NCBI GenBank assembly: GCA_023384675.1
Contig: JAHDVK010000010.1
Coordinates: 124,001-188,000 of the forward strand
DNA: 64,000 nt
Reading direction: 5' to 3'
Source: Bryobacteraceae bacterium
GTDB taxonomy: Bacteria; Acidobacteriota; Terriglobia; Bryobacterales; Bryobacteraceae
Below are positions 43,519-52,400 of this stretch, piece after piece. Below the pieces are notes generated by a model. It was given only the letters and a program-made list of their open reading frames with translations, ran no database searches and was not told the DNA's origin. A program made the position numbers and the translations under genes. The stretch's first letter is position 1, and the number at the start of each line of letters is the position of its first letter.

Positions 43519-43956
43519 TCAGGCGGCGCGCGCCGGCGGCTCCGGCGCGATGGGCGGACGCACGCTCAGCACCTTCAGCCGGCGCACCCCGCGCGGGACA
43601 GCCCATTCGATCACCGCGCCCGCCCGGTAACCCAACAGCGCCGTGCCCACCGGCGCCACCACCGAAATCGCACCCGGAAACGCCCCCGCCTGATGCGGGT
43701 ACACAAGGACGTAAGTCATCTCGGCGTCCGTATCGAGATCCAGCAGCCGCACGCGGGAATGCATGCGGATGACATCCCGCGGCAGGTCCTCCTGCTCGAC
43801 GATCATGGCGCGGTCGAGTTCTTCGCCGAGCCGGACCAGGTTCAACCGGTCGCGCGAGAACGGCGCGCGCTCGCCCTCCACCAGCGCCCAAAGCTTTTCG
43901 GCGTCGGCGGCCCCGACCAGAATCGTATCCTTTTTGACTGGAGTCTCTACGGGCAT
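43519..43956 (-). CDS. rnk: Rnk/GreA-GreB C-terminal-like RNA polymerase-binding factor
   Basis: A 145-residue protein of the Rnk type: a short N-terminal coiled region (AADAEKLWALVEGERAPF) and a GreA/GreB C-terminal FKBP-like domain (RLLDLDTDAEMTYVLVYP, then SVVAPVGTALLGYRAGAVIEW). In E. coli Rnk binds RNA polymerase in the secondary channel without stimulating cleavage. The start at 43956 gives the normal family length. It precedes the kinase and regulator genes on the same strand. Confidence 0.85.
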   Translation of the reverse strand: MPVETPVKKDTILVGAADAEKLWALVEGERAPFSRDRLNLVRLGEELDRAMIVEQEDLPRDVIRMHSRVRLLDLDTDAEMTYVLVYPHQAGAFPGAISVVAPVGTALLGYRAGAVIEWAVPRGVRRLKVLSVRPPIAPEPPARAA

Positions 43957-44213
43957 CACTGCCTTCCAGTGCAAGCCGATGACCAAATCCGGATTCCAGC
44001 GAAGCAAAGAGACCGGCTACCGGTCGCAACGCCTGCCCGCCGGCTCACACCAGACGTCAATGCGAAATACCTATTTATTTTCAATGGTATAAGCATCCAC
44101 CGCCGGGATGTGTGAAAGAACCCCGGGATGAGCGTACCAAGCCAAGTGGACGCGCCTGCCATCTCACGGGTCTGTGAAGAAATCATCCGCTTCTCGCCGG
44201 TCGCCCGCGCCTA

Positions 44214-44286
44214 CCCCCACCTGACGGTGGGGGCTCATAAGCACTTTTTTATCAATCGGTTAGGAGCCTCCACCGTCAGGTGGAGG
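44214..44286. repeat. Double palindrome in inverted orientation (REP-doublet/REPIN-like, or paired activator sites)
   Basis: Each half is a palindrome: CCCCCACC-TGAC-GGTGGGGG (44214-44233) and CCTCCACC-GTCA-GGTGGAGG (44267-44286). The halves are also reverse complements of each other over 23 bp with two mismatches (44214-44236 versus 44264-44286), separated by 27 bp. Paired REP units in this arrangement are the known form of REPINs, mobilised by RAYT transposases. The dyad centres are 53 bp apart, close to five helical turns, and lie about 210-260 bp upstream of the sigma-54 start site, so paired activator-binding sites are the alternative. Confidence 0.7.
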
Positions 44287-44457
44287 TCGAAGCTGAGGCC
44301 GCCTGGCGCGTCGCATTCGATTCTCTCACTCTCCCGTCAGCCGGCAGGCAACTGCCAAGATCGGAGTTCTTCACACCCCCTCGCAACACTGGCTCGAAAG
44401 GTCCACAACTGCCCGAAAAAAGGCAACTCGGGGCGGGAAATCGGCCCAAATCGGAAC

Positions 44458-44473
44458 TGGTACGCCGCGTGCA
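44458..44473 (+). promoter_or_regulatory. Sigma-54-type promoter of the 49-residue membrane protein gene
   Basis: TGGTACGCCGCGTGCA matches TGGCACG-N4-TTGCA at 10 of 12 fixed positions with the exact GG-N10-GC spacing. Predicted initiation near 44484 leaves a 15-nt leader containing AGGA (44488-44491), 7 nt before the ATG at 44499. That fits a compact, functional transcript start. Confidence 0.5.
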
Positions 44474-44498
44474 TGCCAGAACAGTACAGGATGCGCCC

Positions 44499-44648
44499 AT
44501 GAACCCAATACCAAATCAGGAAGACGCAAGGCTTCGCGACTATCAGATCGAATGCGCGCGCACCAACCGCATGCTCTGCGCCGCTTCCGTGGTCCTTCTG
44601 GCGGTGGCTGCCATGGGTGCGCACATGGCCTGGCTGCTGCTTTCCTGA
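44499..44648 (+). CDS. 49-residue single-pass membrane protein, unknown
   Basis: Not recognised. A polar N-terminal half (MNPIPNQEDARLRDYQIE) is followed by one hydrophobic helix (MLCAASVVLLAVAAMGAHMA) and ends LLLS. The ATG has AGGA at 7-nt spacing and a sigma-54-type promoter positioned just upstream, which together make it more credible than its length alone would. Small single-span proteins under stress or nitrogen control often modulate a larger membrane partner, but here that is speculation. The next gene starts 45 bp downstream. Confidence 0.6.
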   Translation: MNPIPNQEDARLRDYQIECARTNRMLCAASVVLLAVAAMGAHMAWLLLS

Positions 44649-44693
44649 TCCACATTCGCCCGCCAACGGGCTATGATGGGGCCGAGGAACTGA

Positions 44694-45500
44694 ATGTCAA
44701 CGCCGCCGGCGCCACTCAACGACGAACTCGCCGATCGCCCGTTCTCCTTCTATCCGCCCATCCTCGGCGTGGAGCACAACGAGTGGCGATTGCGCGAAGC
44801 GACCTGGTCCGAACTCGTCGTCGAGAACACGAAGACCTTACTGGAAGTAGCCATCCCGCGCAAGCTCGTCGGTTCGCTCGGCCAGGTGGATGAACCGGTG
44901 ATGATCGTCGGCCTCACCCGCGAACTCGAATACCGCACCGGCAGCGTGTGGCCGACGGAGCGCAAGGTACGCGCGATGCCCGCTCCGCCGCTGCGCCCGG
45001 TGCTGCGGATGCCCGGCGAAATCCGGGCGGAGGACGCAGGCCCGCGCGGCCTCCAAGCCATCATGGGCCGGGGTGAGTCCGGCACGGAAGGCCAGATCAC
45101 CAAGCTCATCGGCATCGCTTTTGGCTCAATCATCATTGTAGGTTTGCTGCTGTGGGCTCTGGTCCGCTTCACGCCCGAGGCCCGCCCCACCTATGTCGGC
45201 AAGGACCAGACGTATCTCGAACTCACCCGCGAAGACGACTATCACTCCATCGTGCGCCGTCTCGGCGCGCCGGCCGAAGACCGCTGGCGGGAGGACGCCG
45301 GCGAACTGCAGTTCCGCGCAATGGGCTACCCGGAACGCGGCTACATCGTGATTCTGATGGGCCCGGACCGTGACTCGGCGCGCTACATCGGCGCCGTCGC
45401 CCCATCGCGGGACGGCCGCAAGTGGACACCCGCCCACGGAGTGGAAAGTGCCCGCGGCGCGGGCACCCTGGGCCTGCTTCGCAACCTGAAGCCGTTCTGA
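44694..45500 (+). CDS. Single-pass membrane protein, unknown
   Basis: Not recognised. The 268-residue protein has a soluble N-terminal part of about 140 residues (SFYPPILGVEHNEWRLREA), one membrane helix (LIGIAFGSIIIVGLLLWALV) near residues 142-162, and a C-terminal domain of about 100 residues with DDYHSIVRRLGAPAEDRW and YIVILMGPDRDSARYIGAV. There is no signal peptide, so the N-terminal part is probably cytoplasmic. GAGGA lies upstream of the ATG. It follows the 49-residue protein gene on the same strand and could share its transcript. Confidence 0.75.
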   Translation: MSTPPAPLNDELADRPFSFYPPILGVEHNEWRLREATWSELVVENTKTLLEVAIPRKLVGSLGQVDEPVMIVGLTRELEYRTGSVWPTERKVRAMPAPPLRPVLRMPGEIRAEDAGPRGLQAIMGRGESGTEGQITKLIGIAFGSIIIVGLLLWALVRFTPEARPTYVGKDQTYLELTREDDYHSIVRRLGAPAEDRWREDAGELQFRAMGYPERGYIVILMGPDRDSARYIGAVAPSRDGRKWTPAHGVESARGAGTLGLLRNLKPF

Positions 45501-45518
45501 CCCCGGAGCGGCGCGGCC

Positions 45519-45806
45519 CTACCAGCCCCGGTGCGCGATCCAGGCCAGGTAGACCACCGCCAGCAGCGCCAATCCCAGCCGCGACTTCGCCCACCCGAAA
45601 ACCCCCGCCAGCGCGCCCGCGGCCAGCGGCATCAGGTGGACCGTGCTCCAGTCCCACAGCATTCCCCGGCCGATGCTCACCCCCGCAAGCGCGGCGGCCG
45701 CGGCGAAGCCCCAGAGGCGCACGCGCGCGGGTCCGGTCACGGCCAGCATCGCGCCGAACAACCCGCCCGCCGCCATCAGCTCCATCAACTTCAAAAGGAA
45801 CGCCAC
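45519..45806 (-). CDS. Small polytopic membrane protein, unknown
   Basis: A 95-residue, very hydrophobic product with about four helices (FLLKLMELMAAGGLFGAML, VRLWGFAAAAALAGVSIG, VHLMPLAAGALAGVFGWA, LGLALLAVVYLAWIA). No family is recognised. The start used is a GTG without a clear ribosome binding site; internal ATGs at 45785 and 45776 are possible. Convergent with the preceding gene and divergent from the M24 peptidase gene. Confidence 0.5.
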   Translation of the reverse strand: MAFLLKLMELMAAGGLFGAMLAVTGPARVRLWGFAAAAALAGVSIGRGMLWDWSTVHLMPLAAGALAGVFGWAKSRLGLALLAVVYLAWIAHRGW

Positions 45807-45852
45807 ACTGAAGCGGATTCGCGCCGCGCCCGCTTCGATGCATCATGGAGAA

Positions 45853-47196
45853 ATGATCCGCTCCGCCATCGTCGCACCGCTGCTGCTGGCAGCCCTTCTG
45901 CCCGCCGCCGAACCGCCATACCGGCTTCCGCCGCTGCGCGAGATCGCCAGCACCCAGCAGGAGTGGCTGAAACTGCGCCTGGAGCGCGTGCTGCCCCCGC
46001 TGATGCGCAAGCACGGCGTGGCGATGTGGCTGGTGATCTGCCGCGAGCATAACGAAGATCCCGTGTTCTATTCGCTCGTGCCGCCCACTACGTTCGCCGC
46101 CCGGCGGCGCACCATCTACATCTTCCACGACCGGGGGGCGCAGCAGGGCCTCGAACGCCTGGCGCTCGGCGGAGGCTCGCAGGGGGGCCTCTATCAGGTC
46201 TATCGCGACCCGGCCGACCCGGCGCGCGAGATCCCCGATGACGCGCAGTGGGCCACCCTGCGCAAGATCATTGAGCAGCGCAAGCCCGCCTCCATCGGCA
46301 TCAACGTCTCCCACGTTAGCGCCTTCGCCGATGGCCTCTCGGCCAGCGAGCACGAGCGCCTTTCTGACGCGCTGGGTCCCGAATGGATGAGCCGCGTGGT
46401 GCGAGCAGGCGCCCTTCCCATCGAATATCTCTCCGTCCGCCTGCCCGAAATGGACGAAACCTACCGCAATCTGATGCGCGTGGCGCACTGGCTCATCGGC
46501 CGCGCGTTTTCAAACGAAGTGATTTCGCCGGGCAAGACCACGAATCAGGATGTGATCTGGTGGCTGCGCCAGCAGGCCCACGAACACGGCTACGGCACCT
46601 GGTTCCAGCCCTCGGTTCGGGTGCAAAAGGCGCGCGAGGCGGCCAATACCAGCCCGCTGGCCGAAGGCGGGCCGGTGGTGATCGAGCGCGGCGACGTGCT
46701 CCATCTCGACTTCGGCCTGAGCGCCTTCGGCATGAAGACGGATACCCAGCACATGGGCTATGTCCTGCGACCCGGCGAAACGGAGCCACCCGCCGGTATC
46801 CAGGCGGCACTTGCACAGGCGCAGCGCCTGCAGGACCTGGTCATCGAGAACCTGCGCCCGGGCCGCACCGGCAACGAGGTGCTCGCCGCCACGCTCGCCG
46901 CCATGCGCCGCGCCGATATCAATGGCACTCTCTATTCCCATCCCATCGGCGACCACGGCCACGGCGCGGGTCCGCTCATCGGCCTCTGGGACCGCCAGGA
47001 AGGCGTGCCCGGCAAGGGCGATCTGTCCATCCTGCCCCAAACCTGGTTCTCCATCGAACTGGGCGTGCGCGCGCCGATCCCCGAGTGGAACGGCCGCGAG
47101 CTTTTTGTGGGAATGGAAGAAGAGGCGAAAATCGACGCCGAAGGACGCATCCGCTGGACCCTGCCGCGGCAGGAACGGTATCACCTGGTGAAGTGA
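45853..47196 (+). CDS. Exported M24 family metallopeptidase (Xaa-Pro aminopeptidase-like)
   Basis: A 447-residue protein with a signal peptide (MIRSAIVAPLLLAALLPAAE), a creatinase-like N-terminal domain to about residue 210, and a pita-bread C-terminal domain. The five dinuclear metal ligands are recognisable in LHLDFGLS, KTDTQH, GDHGHGAG, SIELGV and MEEEAKI. It probably removes N-terminal residues before proline from peptides in the periplasm. The start at 45853 has GGAG upstream and begins the signal peptide; the longer frame overlaps the opposite-strand gene. Confidence 0.88.
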   Translation: MIRSAIVAPLLLAALLPAAEPPYRLPPLREIASTQQEWLKLRLERVLPPLMRKHGVAMWLVICREHNEDPVFYSLVPPTTFAARRRTIYIFHDRGAQQGLERLALGGGSQGGLYQVYRDPADPAREIPDDAQWATLRKIIEQRKPASIGINVSHVSAFADGLSASEHERLSDALGPEWMSRVVRAGALPIEYLSVRLPEMDETYRNLMRVAHWLIGRAFSNEVISPGKTTNQDVIWWLRQQAHEHGYGTWFQPSVRVQKAREAANTSPLAEGGPVVIERGDVLHLDFGLSAFGMKTDTQHMGYVLRPGETEPPAGIQAALAQAQRLQDLVIENLRPGRTGNEVLAATLAAMRRADINGTLYSHPIGDHGHGAGPLIGLWDRQEGVPGKGDLSILPQTWFSIELGVRAPIPEWNGRELFVGMEEEAKIDAEGRIRWTLPRQERYHLVK

Positions 47197-47200
47197 AGCC

Positions 47201-47494
47201 TCAGGCCACCGCCGCGCGGACATACGACGGCGCGGCAACCTTGGTCTCACGGTGTGGAGGCTTCGCCGCCACGCCCTGCCTCTCCACCACGATCTGCACA
47301 AAGACATCCACCATCCGCAGGCATTGCGGCTCTGGATACATAGCGTTGAAGAACTGGCGGACTTTCGGGCGCGGCAACCCCGCCGAGATCTGCGCCAACT
47401 GCTGGGCAGTGCCTTGGACGCAATCAAAACATGTGAGCCCCACCTCACGGCATGCGTCCAGCTGACAGTTGGCTCGCGGTCTTCCTGCTGGCAT
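47201..47494 (-). CDS. Small cysteine-containing protein, unknown
   Basis: Not recognised. The 97-residue product has five cysteines (NCQLDAC, LTCFDC, PQCLRM) and a conserved-looking helical middle (KVRQFFNAMYPEPQCLRMVDVFVQIVV). The ATG is preceded by GGAGGAG at 47505-47511, a strong site though at 10-nt spacing. Codon choice in the second half resembles that of neighbours, while the first 35 codons are less GC-rich at third positions. It could bind a metal or be redox-sensitive, which is inference only. Convergent with the M24 gene (stops 4 bp apart). Confidence 0.5.
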   Translation of the reverse strand: MPAGRPRANCQLDACREVGLTCFDCVQGTAQQLAQISAGLPRPKVRQFFNAMYPEPQCLRMVDVFVQIVVERQGVAAKPPHRETKVAAPSYVRAAVA

Positions 47495-47627
47495 TCTCTT
47501 TGTACTCCTCCGAAGCGGGACGTTCTTCCTGAAGTTGCAGATGGGCTTGGCTCAGGTGTTCCAAGCATGTCAAAAGTAAGGCGTTCTTCCTAGTCCCGCC
47601 TGTGGGTGGGTTGTAGAACTCCTTTGG

Positions 47628-47657
47628 GGGTACTGTAGCCTCAGAAAAGTAGTACCC
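47628..47657. promoter_or_regulatory. GGGTACT/AGTACCC inverted repeat between divergent genes
   Basis: The 7-bp perfect arms at 47628-47634 and 47651-47657 are 16 bp apart, and a third GTAC lies at 47661-47664. This is in the roughly 290-bp gap between the cysteine-containing protein gene and the rightward isomerase gene. A TATACT box at 47729-47734 may be the -10 of the latter. No regulator is identified. Confidence 0.3.
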
Positions 47658-47780
47658 TTAGTACTTCCAAGACAGCCGACCCGCAAGCCGATTTTCCCGC
47701 CGACCGGAGGCCTCCCCACCGCTGCCGCTATACTGGCATTGGCCGCACCCGCAATCCAGCAGAGAAGGGAGATCACCATC

Positions 47781-48641
47781 ATGATGGACCGCCGCCGCTT
47801 TCTTGCCCTCAGCGCCGCCGCCGCACCTCTGTTGCGCGGCGCCACTTTCGACAAGCCGCTTGGCATCAATTTGTACACCGTGCGGGACGTGCTCGCTCAT
47901 CAGCCCGCGAAGACCTACCAGGCCTTGGCGGGCCTCGGCATCGAGCGCCTCGAGGTGCGCGAGAGCCATCTGCGCGGCCACGCCGAATTCATCCGCCGGG
48001 CTGGTCTGCAACCGGTCCATATGTTTGTGGACTCGGGTGTGATCACCGGCGACTGGTCACGGGCGGCAAAAAGCGATTCGCCGCGGCCCACGTTGGCCGG
48101 GCTGGCGCCGCTGGCGAAACAGTTTGGGATCCGAAGGCTGGGGCTGAGCTATCTGATGCCCGGCGAAAGGCCCACCGCCGTGGCCCGCATCAACGAGGCC
48201 GTCGAACAATTGGAATCGCTGGGGCTGGGCTTCTACTATCACAACCACGCTTGGGAGTTCGAGGGCGCGGCGGGCGACACCTTCATGGACCGGCTCCTGC
48301 GGGAGAGCCATCCAAAGCTTCGCCTGGAACTGGATCTGTTCTGGGCGACGGTCGGCGGGGAGGACGTTGTCCGGATGCTGGGCCAGTGGAAAGGGCGCGT
48401 GGCATCGCTGCACGTAAAGGATGTGGCCGCCGATGCGCCCCGCCAGAAATCAGAGTCCAACATTCCACGCGCCGCGTTCAAGGAAGTGGGCGCGGGCATC
48501 CTCGAGTGGCCACGGGTGTTGAAGGCCGCGGCGGACGCGGGCGTGGAGGAGTATCTCATCGAACAGGACTTCACGCCCGGAGACCCGATCGACAGCGTGC
48601 GGCAGAGTGTGGAGTTTCTCCGCAAGACCAGCGTTGGCTAG
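47781..48641 (+). CDS. Tat-exported sugar phosphate isomerase/epimerase-like TIM barrel
   Basis: A 286-residue protein with a twin-arginine-type signal (MMDRRRFLALSAAAAPLL) and a xylose-isomerase-like barrel: PLGINLYTVRDVLAHQ, GLGFYYHNHAWEF, LELDLFWATVGGED and a terminal EYLIEQDFTPGDP. The metal ligands (glutamate, aspartate, histidine) appear retained. Exported members of this fold are common in Acidobacteria and Planctomycetes and act on extracytoplasmic sugars that are not well defined. AGGGAGA precedes the ATG. Convergent with adk. Confidence 0.85.
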   Translation: MMDRRRFLALSAAAAPLLRGATFDKPLGINLYTVRDVLAHQPAKTYQALAGLGIERLEVRESHLRGHAEFIRRAGLQPVHMFVDSGVITGDWSRAAKSDSPRPTLAGLAPLAKQFGIRRLGLSYLMPGERPTAVARINEAVEQLESLGLGFYYHNHAWEFEGAAGDTFMDRLLRESHPKLRLELDLFWATVGGEDVVRMLGQWKGRVASLHVKDVAADAPRQKSESNIPRAAFKEVGAGILEWPRVLKAAADAGVEEYLIEQDFTPGDPIDSVRQSVEFLRKTSVG

Positions 48642-48697
48642 CGCGCCCGCGCGATTGCGCAATGGCCGCGCAACGGGGATTTGATCGCCGCCTCAGC

Positions 48698-49387
48698 TCA
48701 GGCGAGGGCGGCGAGGATCGCTTCGTGGACGCCGTCGGGATTGGCGGTTCCGTCCACGCGCCGGTAGTTCCGCGCCCGGTAATGGTTGATGAGCGGGGCG
48801 GTGGTTTTTTCGTACGCAGTGAGCCGGTTCCGGACGGTGTCCTCGCAGTCGTCGGCGCGCTGCGCGAGAATGGCCCCGCACTGATCGCACGCACCCTCTG
48901 ACTTGGGCGGTTGCGAAAGCAGATTAAAAAGCTGGCCGCACTGCGAACAGAAGCGGCGCATGCAGGTGCGGGCGATCAACTGCTCGGAGGGGACGTCGAT
49001 ATGGACCACCGCCGGCTGCGGCAACCCCCGGCCGGCCAGCAGTTTCTCCAGAAAGTTCGCCTGTTCGATAGACCGCGGATACCCGTCCAGAAGGAAACCG
49101 CCCGCACAGTCCTCCTGCTCGATCCTCGAGGCGACGATCTGATTCACCAGATCGTCCGAGAGCAGTCCCCCGGTGATTGTGACCCCGGCGGCGATCTTGC
49201 CCAATTGCGTGCCGGCTTTGATCTCCGCCCGGATCATTTCGCCGGTGGATATCGCCGGGATGTTGAGCCGCGTAGCGAGCCTCTCGGCTTGTGTACCCTT
49301 GCCGCAGCCCGGCGGGCCGATCAGCAGCAAGACGGGCATTGGGGCGGTGTGCTTTTCCATCGGGACGGGAGTTGCAGGCGCAGTCAT
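48698..49387 (-). CDS. adk: Adenylate kinase with zinc-type lid
   Basis: Interconverts ATP + AMP and 2 ADP. The 229-residue enzyme has the P-loop GPPGCGKGT at residues 24-32, the AMP-binding STGEMIRAEI, GFLLDGYPRS, and a lid with four cysteines (CSQCGQLFN and CDQCGAILAQRADD) that would bind zinc. An N-terminal extension of about 16 residues precedes the core, and the internal ATG at MPVLLLIG is a possible alternative start. It precedes the hybrid kinase gene only by position. Confidence 0.93.
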   Translation of the reverse strand: MTAPATPVPMEKHTAPMPVLLLIGPPGCGKGTQAERLATRLNIPAISTGEMIRAEIKAGTQLGKIAAGVTITGGLLSDDLVNQIVASRIEQEDCAGGFLLDGYPRSIEQANFLEKLLAGRGLPQPAVVHIDVPSEQLIARTCMRRFCSQCGQLFNLLSQPPKSEGACDQCGAILAQRADDCEDTVRNRLTAYEKTTAPLINHYRARNYRRVDGTANPDGVHEAILAALA

Positions 49388-49446
49388 GGGATACCTTCAT
49401 CCAGCAGTTTATCGACGCGGCGGCAAACAAGTCAAACAGATCTGAT

Positions 49447-52400
49447 TTACTGCTTTCGGAGGGCGGGAGATTTCGTCAGCTCCGACAGGGCGGCTCGCAG
49501 CGGGCCGAAATCGAGTGGTTTCAGCAGGAATCCGTCGGCGCCGGCTTCGAAGGCGCGCTGCCGGTCCTGCTCGCCTGCGTTCGCGGTAAGCACGATGATT
49601 GGAGTGTAACGGCCGGTGTGCCGCTCGGCGGCGCGGATTTGGCGCGTGGCCTCGAGGCCGTCGATGTCGGGCATCTGCAGGTCCATCAGGATCGCATCGA
49701 ATTCGCCAGTTACGGCCTGTTCCACCGCATCGCGTCCGCCGTGGACGGGCGTCACCCGGCAGCCATATTTCTCCAGCAGGCGGGATGCGAGCCGGCTGCC
49801 GATGTCGTTGTCCTCCACGAGCAGGACGCGGGCGTTAACCTGGATTGCGGGTGGCTCCGGGCTGATCACCGGCGCGGGACTGGCCGCCGCGGCGCACACG
49901 CCCAGTTCCACCTCGAAAGCGAATGTGCTTCCCTGGCCCGGCACGCTCTCGACCCCGATCGAGCCTTGCATCGCCTCCACCAGCCGGCGGCAGATCGCCA
50001 GCCCCAAACCGGTACCGCCATAGCGGCGCGTGGTGGAGCCATCCGCCTGGCGGAATGGGTCGAAAATGGCATCCAGTTTGCCCGCCGGGATGCCGATCCC
50101 CGTGTCGATCACCTCAAAGCGGATGCGGGCCTTGCTCTCGTTCCGGCTGCTCAGGCTGGCCTGCAGGTGCACCTCGCCCTGGCTGGTGAATTTCAGCGCA
50201 TTGGAGTGCAAATTCACCAGCACCTGCCGCAAGCGGTGCGGATCCCCAGTGACCAATTCGGGCACATCCGCCGCACGCCCAGCCGTCAGGCGCAGGCCCT
50301 TCTCGCGCGCCAGGATCTGAAACTGCCGGTGGACGCTCTGAATGAGTTCGGTCAGCGAGAACGGGATCCGCTCGAGCTCCACGCGCCCCGCGTCGAGTTT
50401 CGAAAAGTCCAGGATGTCGTTCAGGAGATGCAGCAGTGAGCGCGCCGAACTATCGACCGCCTCCAGATACTCGCGCTGTTCGGCGTCGAGCGGCGTGGCC
50501 AGTGCAAGCGAGGTCATCCCAATCACGCCGTTCATCGGCGTCCGGATCTCATGGCTGATATTCGCCAGAAACTCCTCGCGCAGCCGCGAAGCCATCCTTG
50601 CTTCTTCGAGGAGCAGTTCGATCTCACGCTTCTGATTCTCTACCTTCTGCCGCTGCTCATCGATCACGCGTGTCCGGGCGGCTACCGCTGCTTCCAACTG
50701 CCGCTGCCGGACCAAGTGGCGTTCGAACCTCTGCCGCCACACGAGGTAGATCGACAACCCGAAGGCCGAGAGCACCAGGCTCCAAAACCACCAACTGCTC
50801 CACCACGGCCCCCGGATCTCGACGGGCAGCACGGCCGAAGCCGCGCTCCACGCGCTCCCCGGCAGCCGCGCCTGCACCTCGAGCTGATACTCGCCCGAGG
50901 CCAAATCGCGCAGCACCAACTCGCGCTGGCGGGTGACAGTCCAATCCCGTGAGGAGCCCTTCAGGCGGTACCGGAACTCCACCTGCCGTTCAGCGGCGTA
51001 TGCCGGCGTTGTGTAGCGGACCCGCAAATGCCGCTGCGCGAACGGCAATATCGCGGTCCCGCCCGGAGCTAGCAGTCCAAAGGCCGTTTCCACGGTCGTG
51101 AACAGCACGCGAGGCTCCGTCCGCACCTGCCGTAACGCCTGAGGCGGTTCGAAATGCGCCGCTCCCCGCGTCGTGCCGATCCAGATCCCGCCGTCCGGCT
51201 CGGCCAAAAACGCGTTCAATATCGTGTCCTGCCAGATCAACCCATCGCCCGTCGAAAAGTGATACAACTGCCCCGCGTCGTACACGTGCACTCCCGAATC
51301 GGTGCCGATCCAGATCTCCCCGCGCCGGCCTGCCTCGATGAAGCTGATGTTGTCTGAACTCAGCCCAGACTCCTTGTGGAAATGCTCGAACCGGGGCTTG
51401 CCGTCTCGTCCGAAAGTCACCCGGGACACCCCCATCACCGGACCGTAGCCAATCCACAGCGCGCCATCGCCGTCTTCAGCCAGGAACACCAGATTGGTGT
51501 ATCGCAGGCCGTCGCGGTCAGTGAATTGCTTCCAGCCCTCGCCCTCCCGGCGCAGCAGCCCCTGCCGGCCCGCCGCCCACAATGTGCCATCGCGCGCCCG
51601 CATCACCCGGTACACCACCGAATCGCCATAGTGGCTGGGAACTTCGATGCGCTCAAAGCGCCAGGGCCGCTGGCTTACCTGTGTCTGGTACAGACCGTCG
51701 CGCGTGGGCGCCCATAGGGTCCCATCCGCCTCCAGAGTGAGGCTCACAACCCGGTCATTGCCCAGACCATGTTCGCGGCCGAAGCGCTGGATCGCGGATG
51801 TCGCTGTGTCCAGCCGGGCCAGCCCGCCGGCGTGCGAACCAACCCAAAGCCCTCCGTATGCGTCGGCCACCATCGCGCGTACATCGTCGGCCGGCAGGCC
51901 GTCCCTTTGGCGCCAGGTCCGCCACTCCTCTGGATCCACGCTCAGGCGGTTCAGGCCCAGCGCTGTGCCGATCCACATCCGCCCGCCCGAATCCCGCGCC
52001 AGCGCGCTGACACTGTTGCTCGTCAGTCCCTCCGCAGTCGTCCAGCCGGTCCAGGCTCCGTTGCCAAGCTGTCGCGCCACGAAGTAACTCTCCAACCCCA
52101 CCCATAGGTTCCCCTCGCGGTCCCAGATCGCGTGCGCCACGCGATCGGCCGGTAGTCCCCGCCCTTCGTGAATCCGTTCCCAACTCCGGTCTTGGCGTTG
52201 GAGGAACAGCCCTGCTTCGCACGGAACCACGATCCGTCCCGCCGGCGACACCACCAGCGCCGTCACCCCGTTCGGCGCCAGAAAATTCCCCTCCACCCGC
52301 TCGAACCGCTTTGCTCCAAGCGGTAACCGGTAGAGAAGCTGGCTCGAACGCACCCAAAGCGTTCCCGCGCCATCTGTCGCCAGCGCATCCCATGTATCCT

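Larger units (their letters stand above)
43957..44498. other. Gene-free region between the Rnk-like gene and a 49-residue membrane protein gene
   Basis: About 540 bp without a credible long ORF. It holds the 73-bp double-palindrome element at 44214-44286, a sigma-54-type promoter at 44458-44473, and an AT-rich patch at about 44066-44092 in otherwise GC-rich DNA that may hold the leftward promoter of the Rnk-like gene. Nothing else was recognised. Confidence 0.5.

Noticed and set aside
43970-43986. GG-N10-GC match on the minus strand before the Rnk-like gene (TTGGTCATCGGCTTGCA)
   Set aside because: Only about 8 of 12 consensus positions match, and the predicted start would fall 3 nt from the ATG, so it is probably chance.
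42404-44029. A 541-residue version of the sensor kinase
   Set aside because: The extra N-terminal 188 codons lie out of frame over the Rnk-like gene and have no protein character. The GTG at 43465 has its own ribosome binding site.
44214-44246. Intrinsic terminator (hairpin then T6)
   Set aside because: The T-run starts about 11 nt after the stem. No gene on the plus strand ends upstream of it.
44214-44286. CRISPR-like repeat
   Set aside because: There are only two units, in inverted and not direct orientation, with no spacers and no cas genes.
47252-47593. Plus-strand frame opposite the cysteine-containing protein
   Set aside because: It has no ribosome binding site and a weak composition. 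The minus-strand frame has a GGAGGAG site and better codon use.
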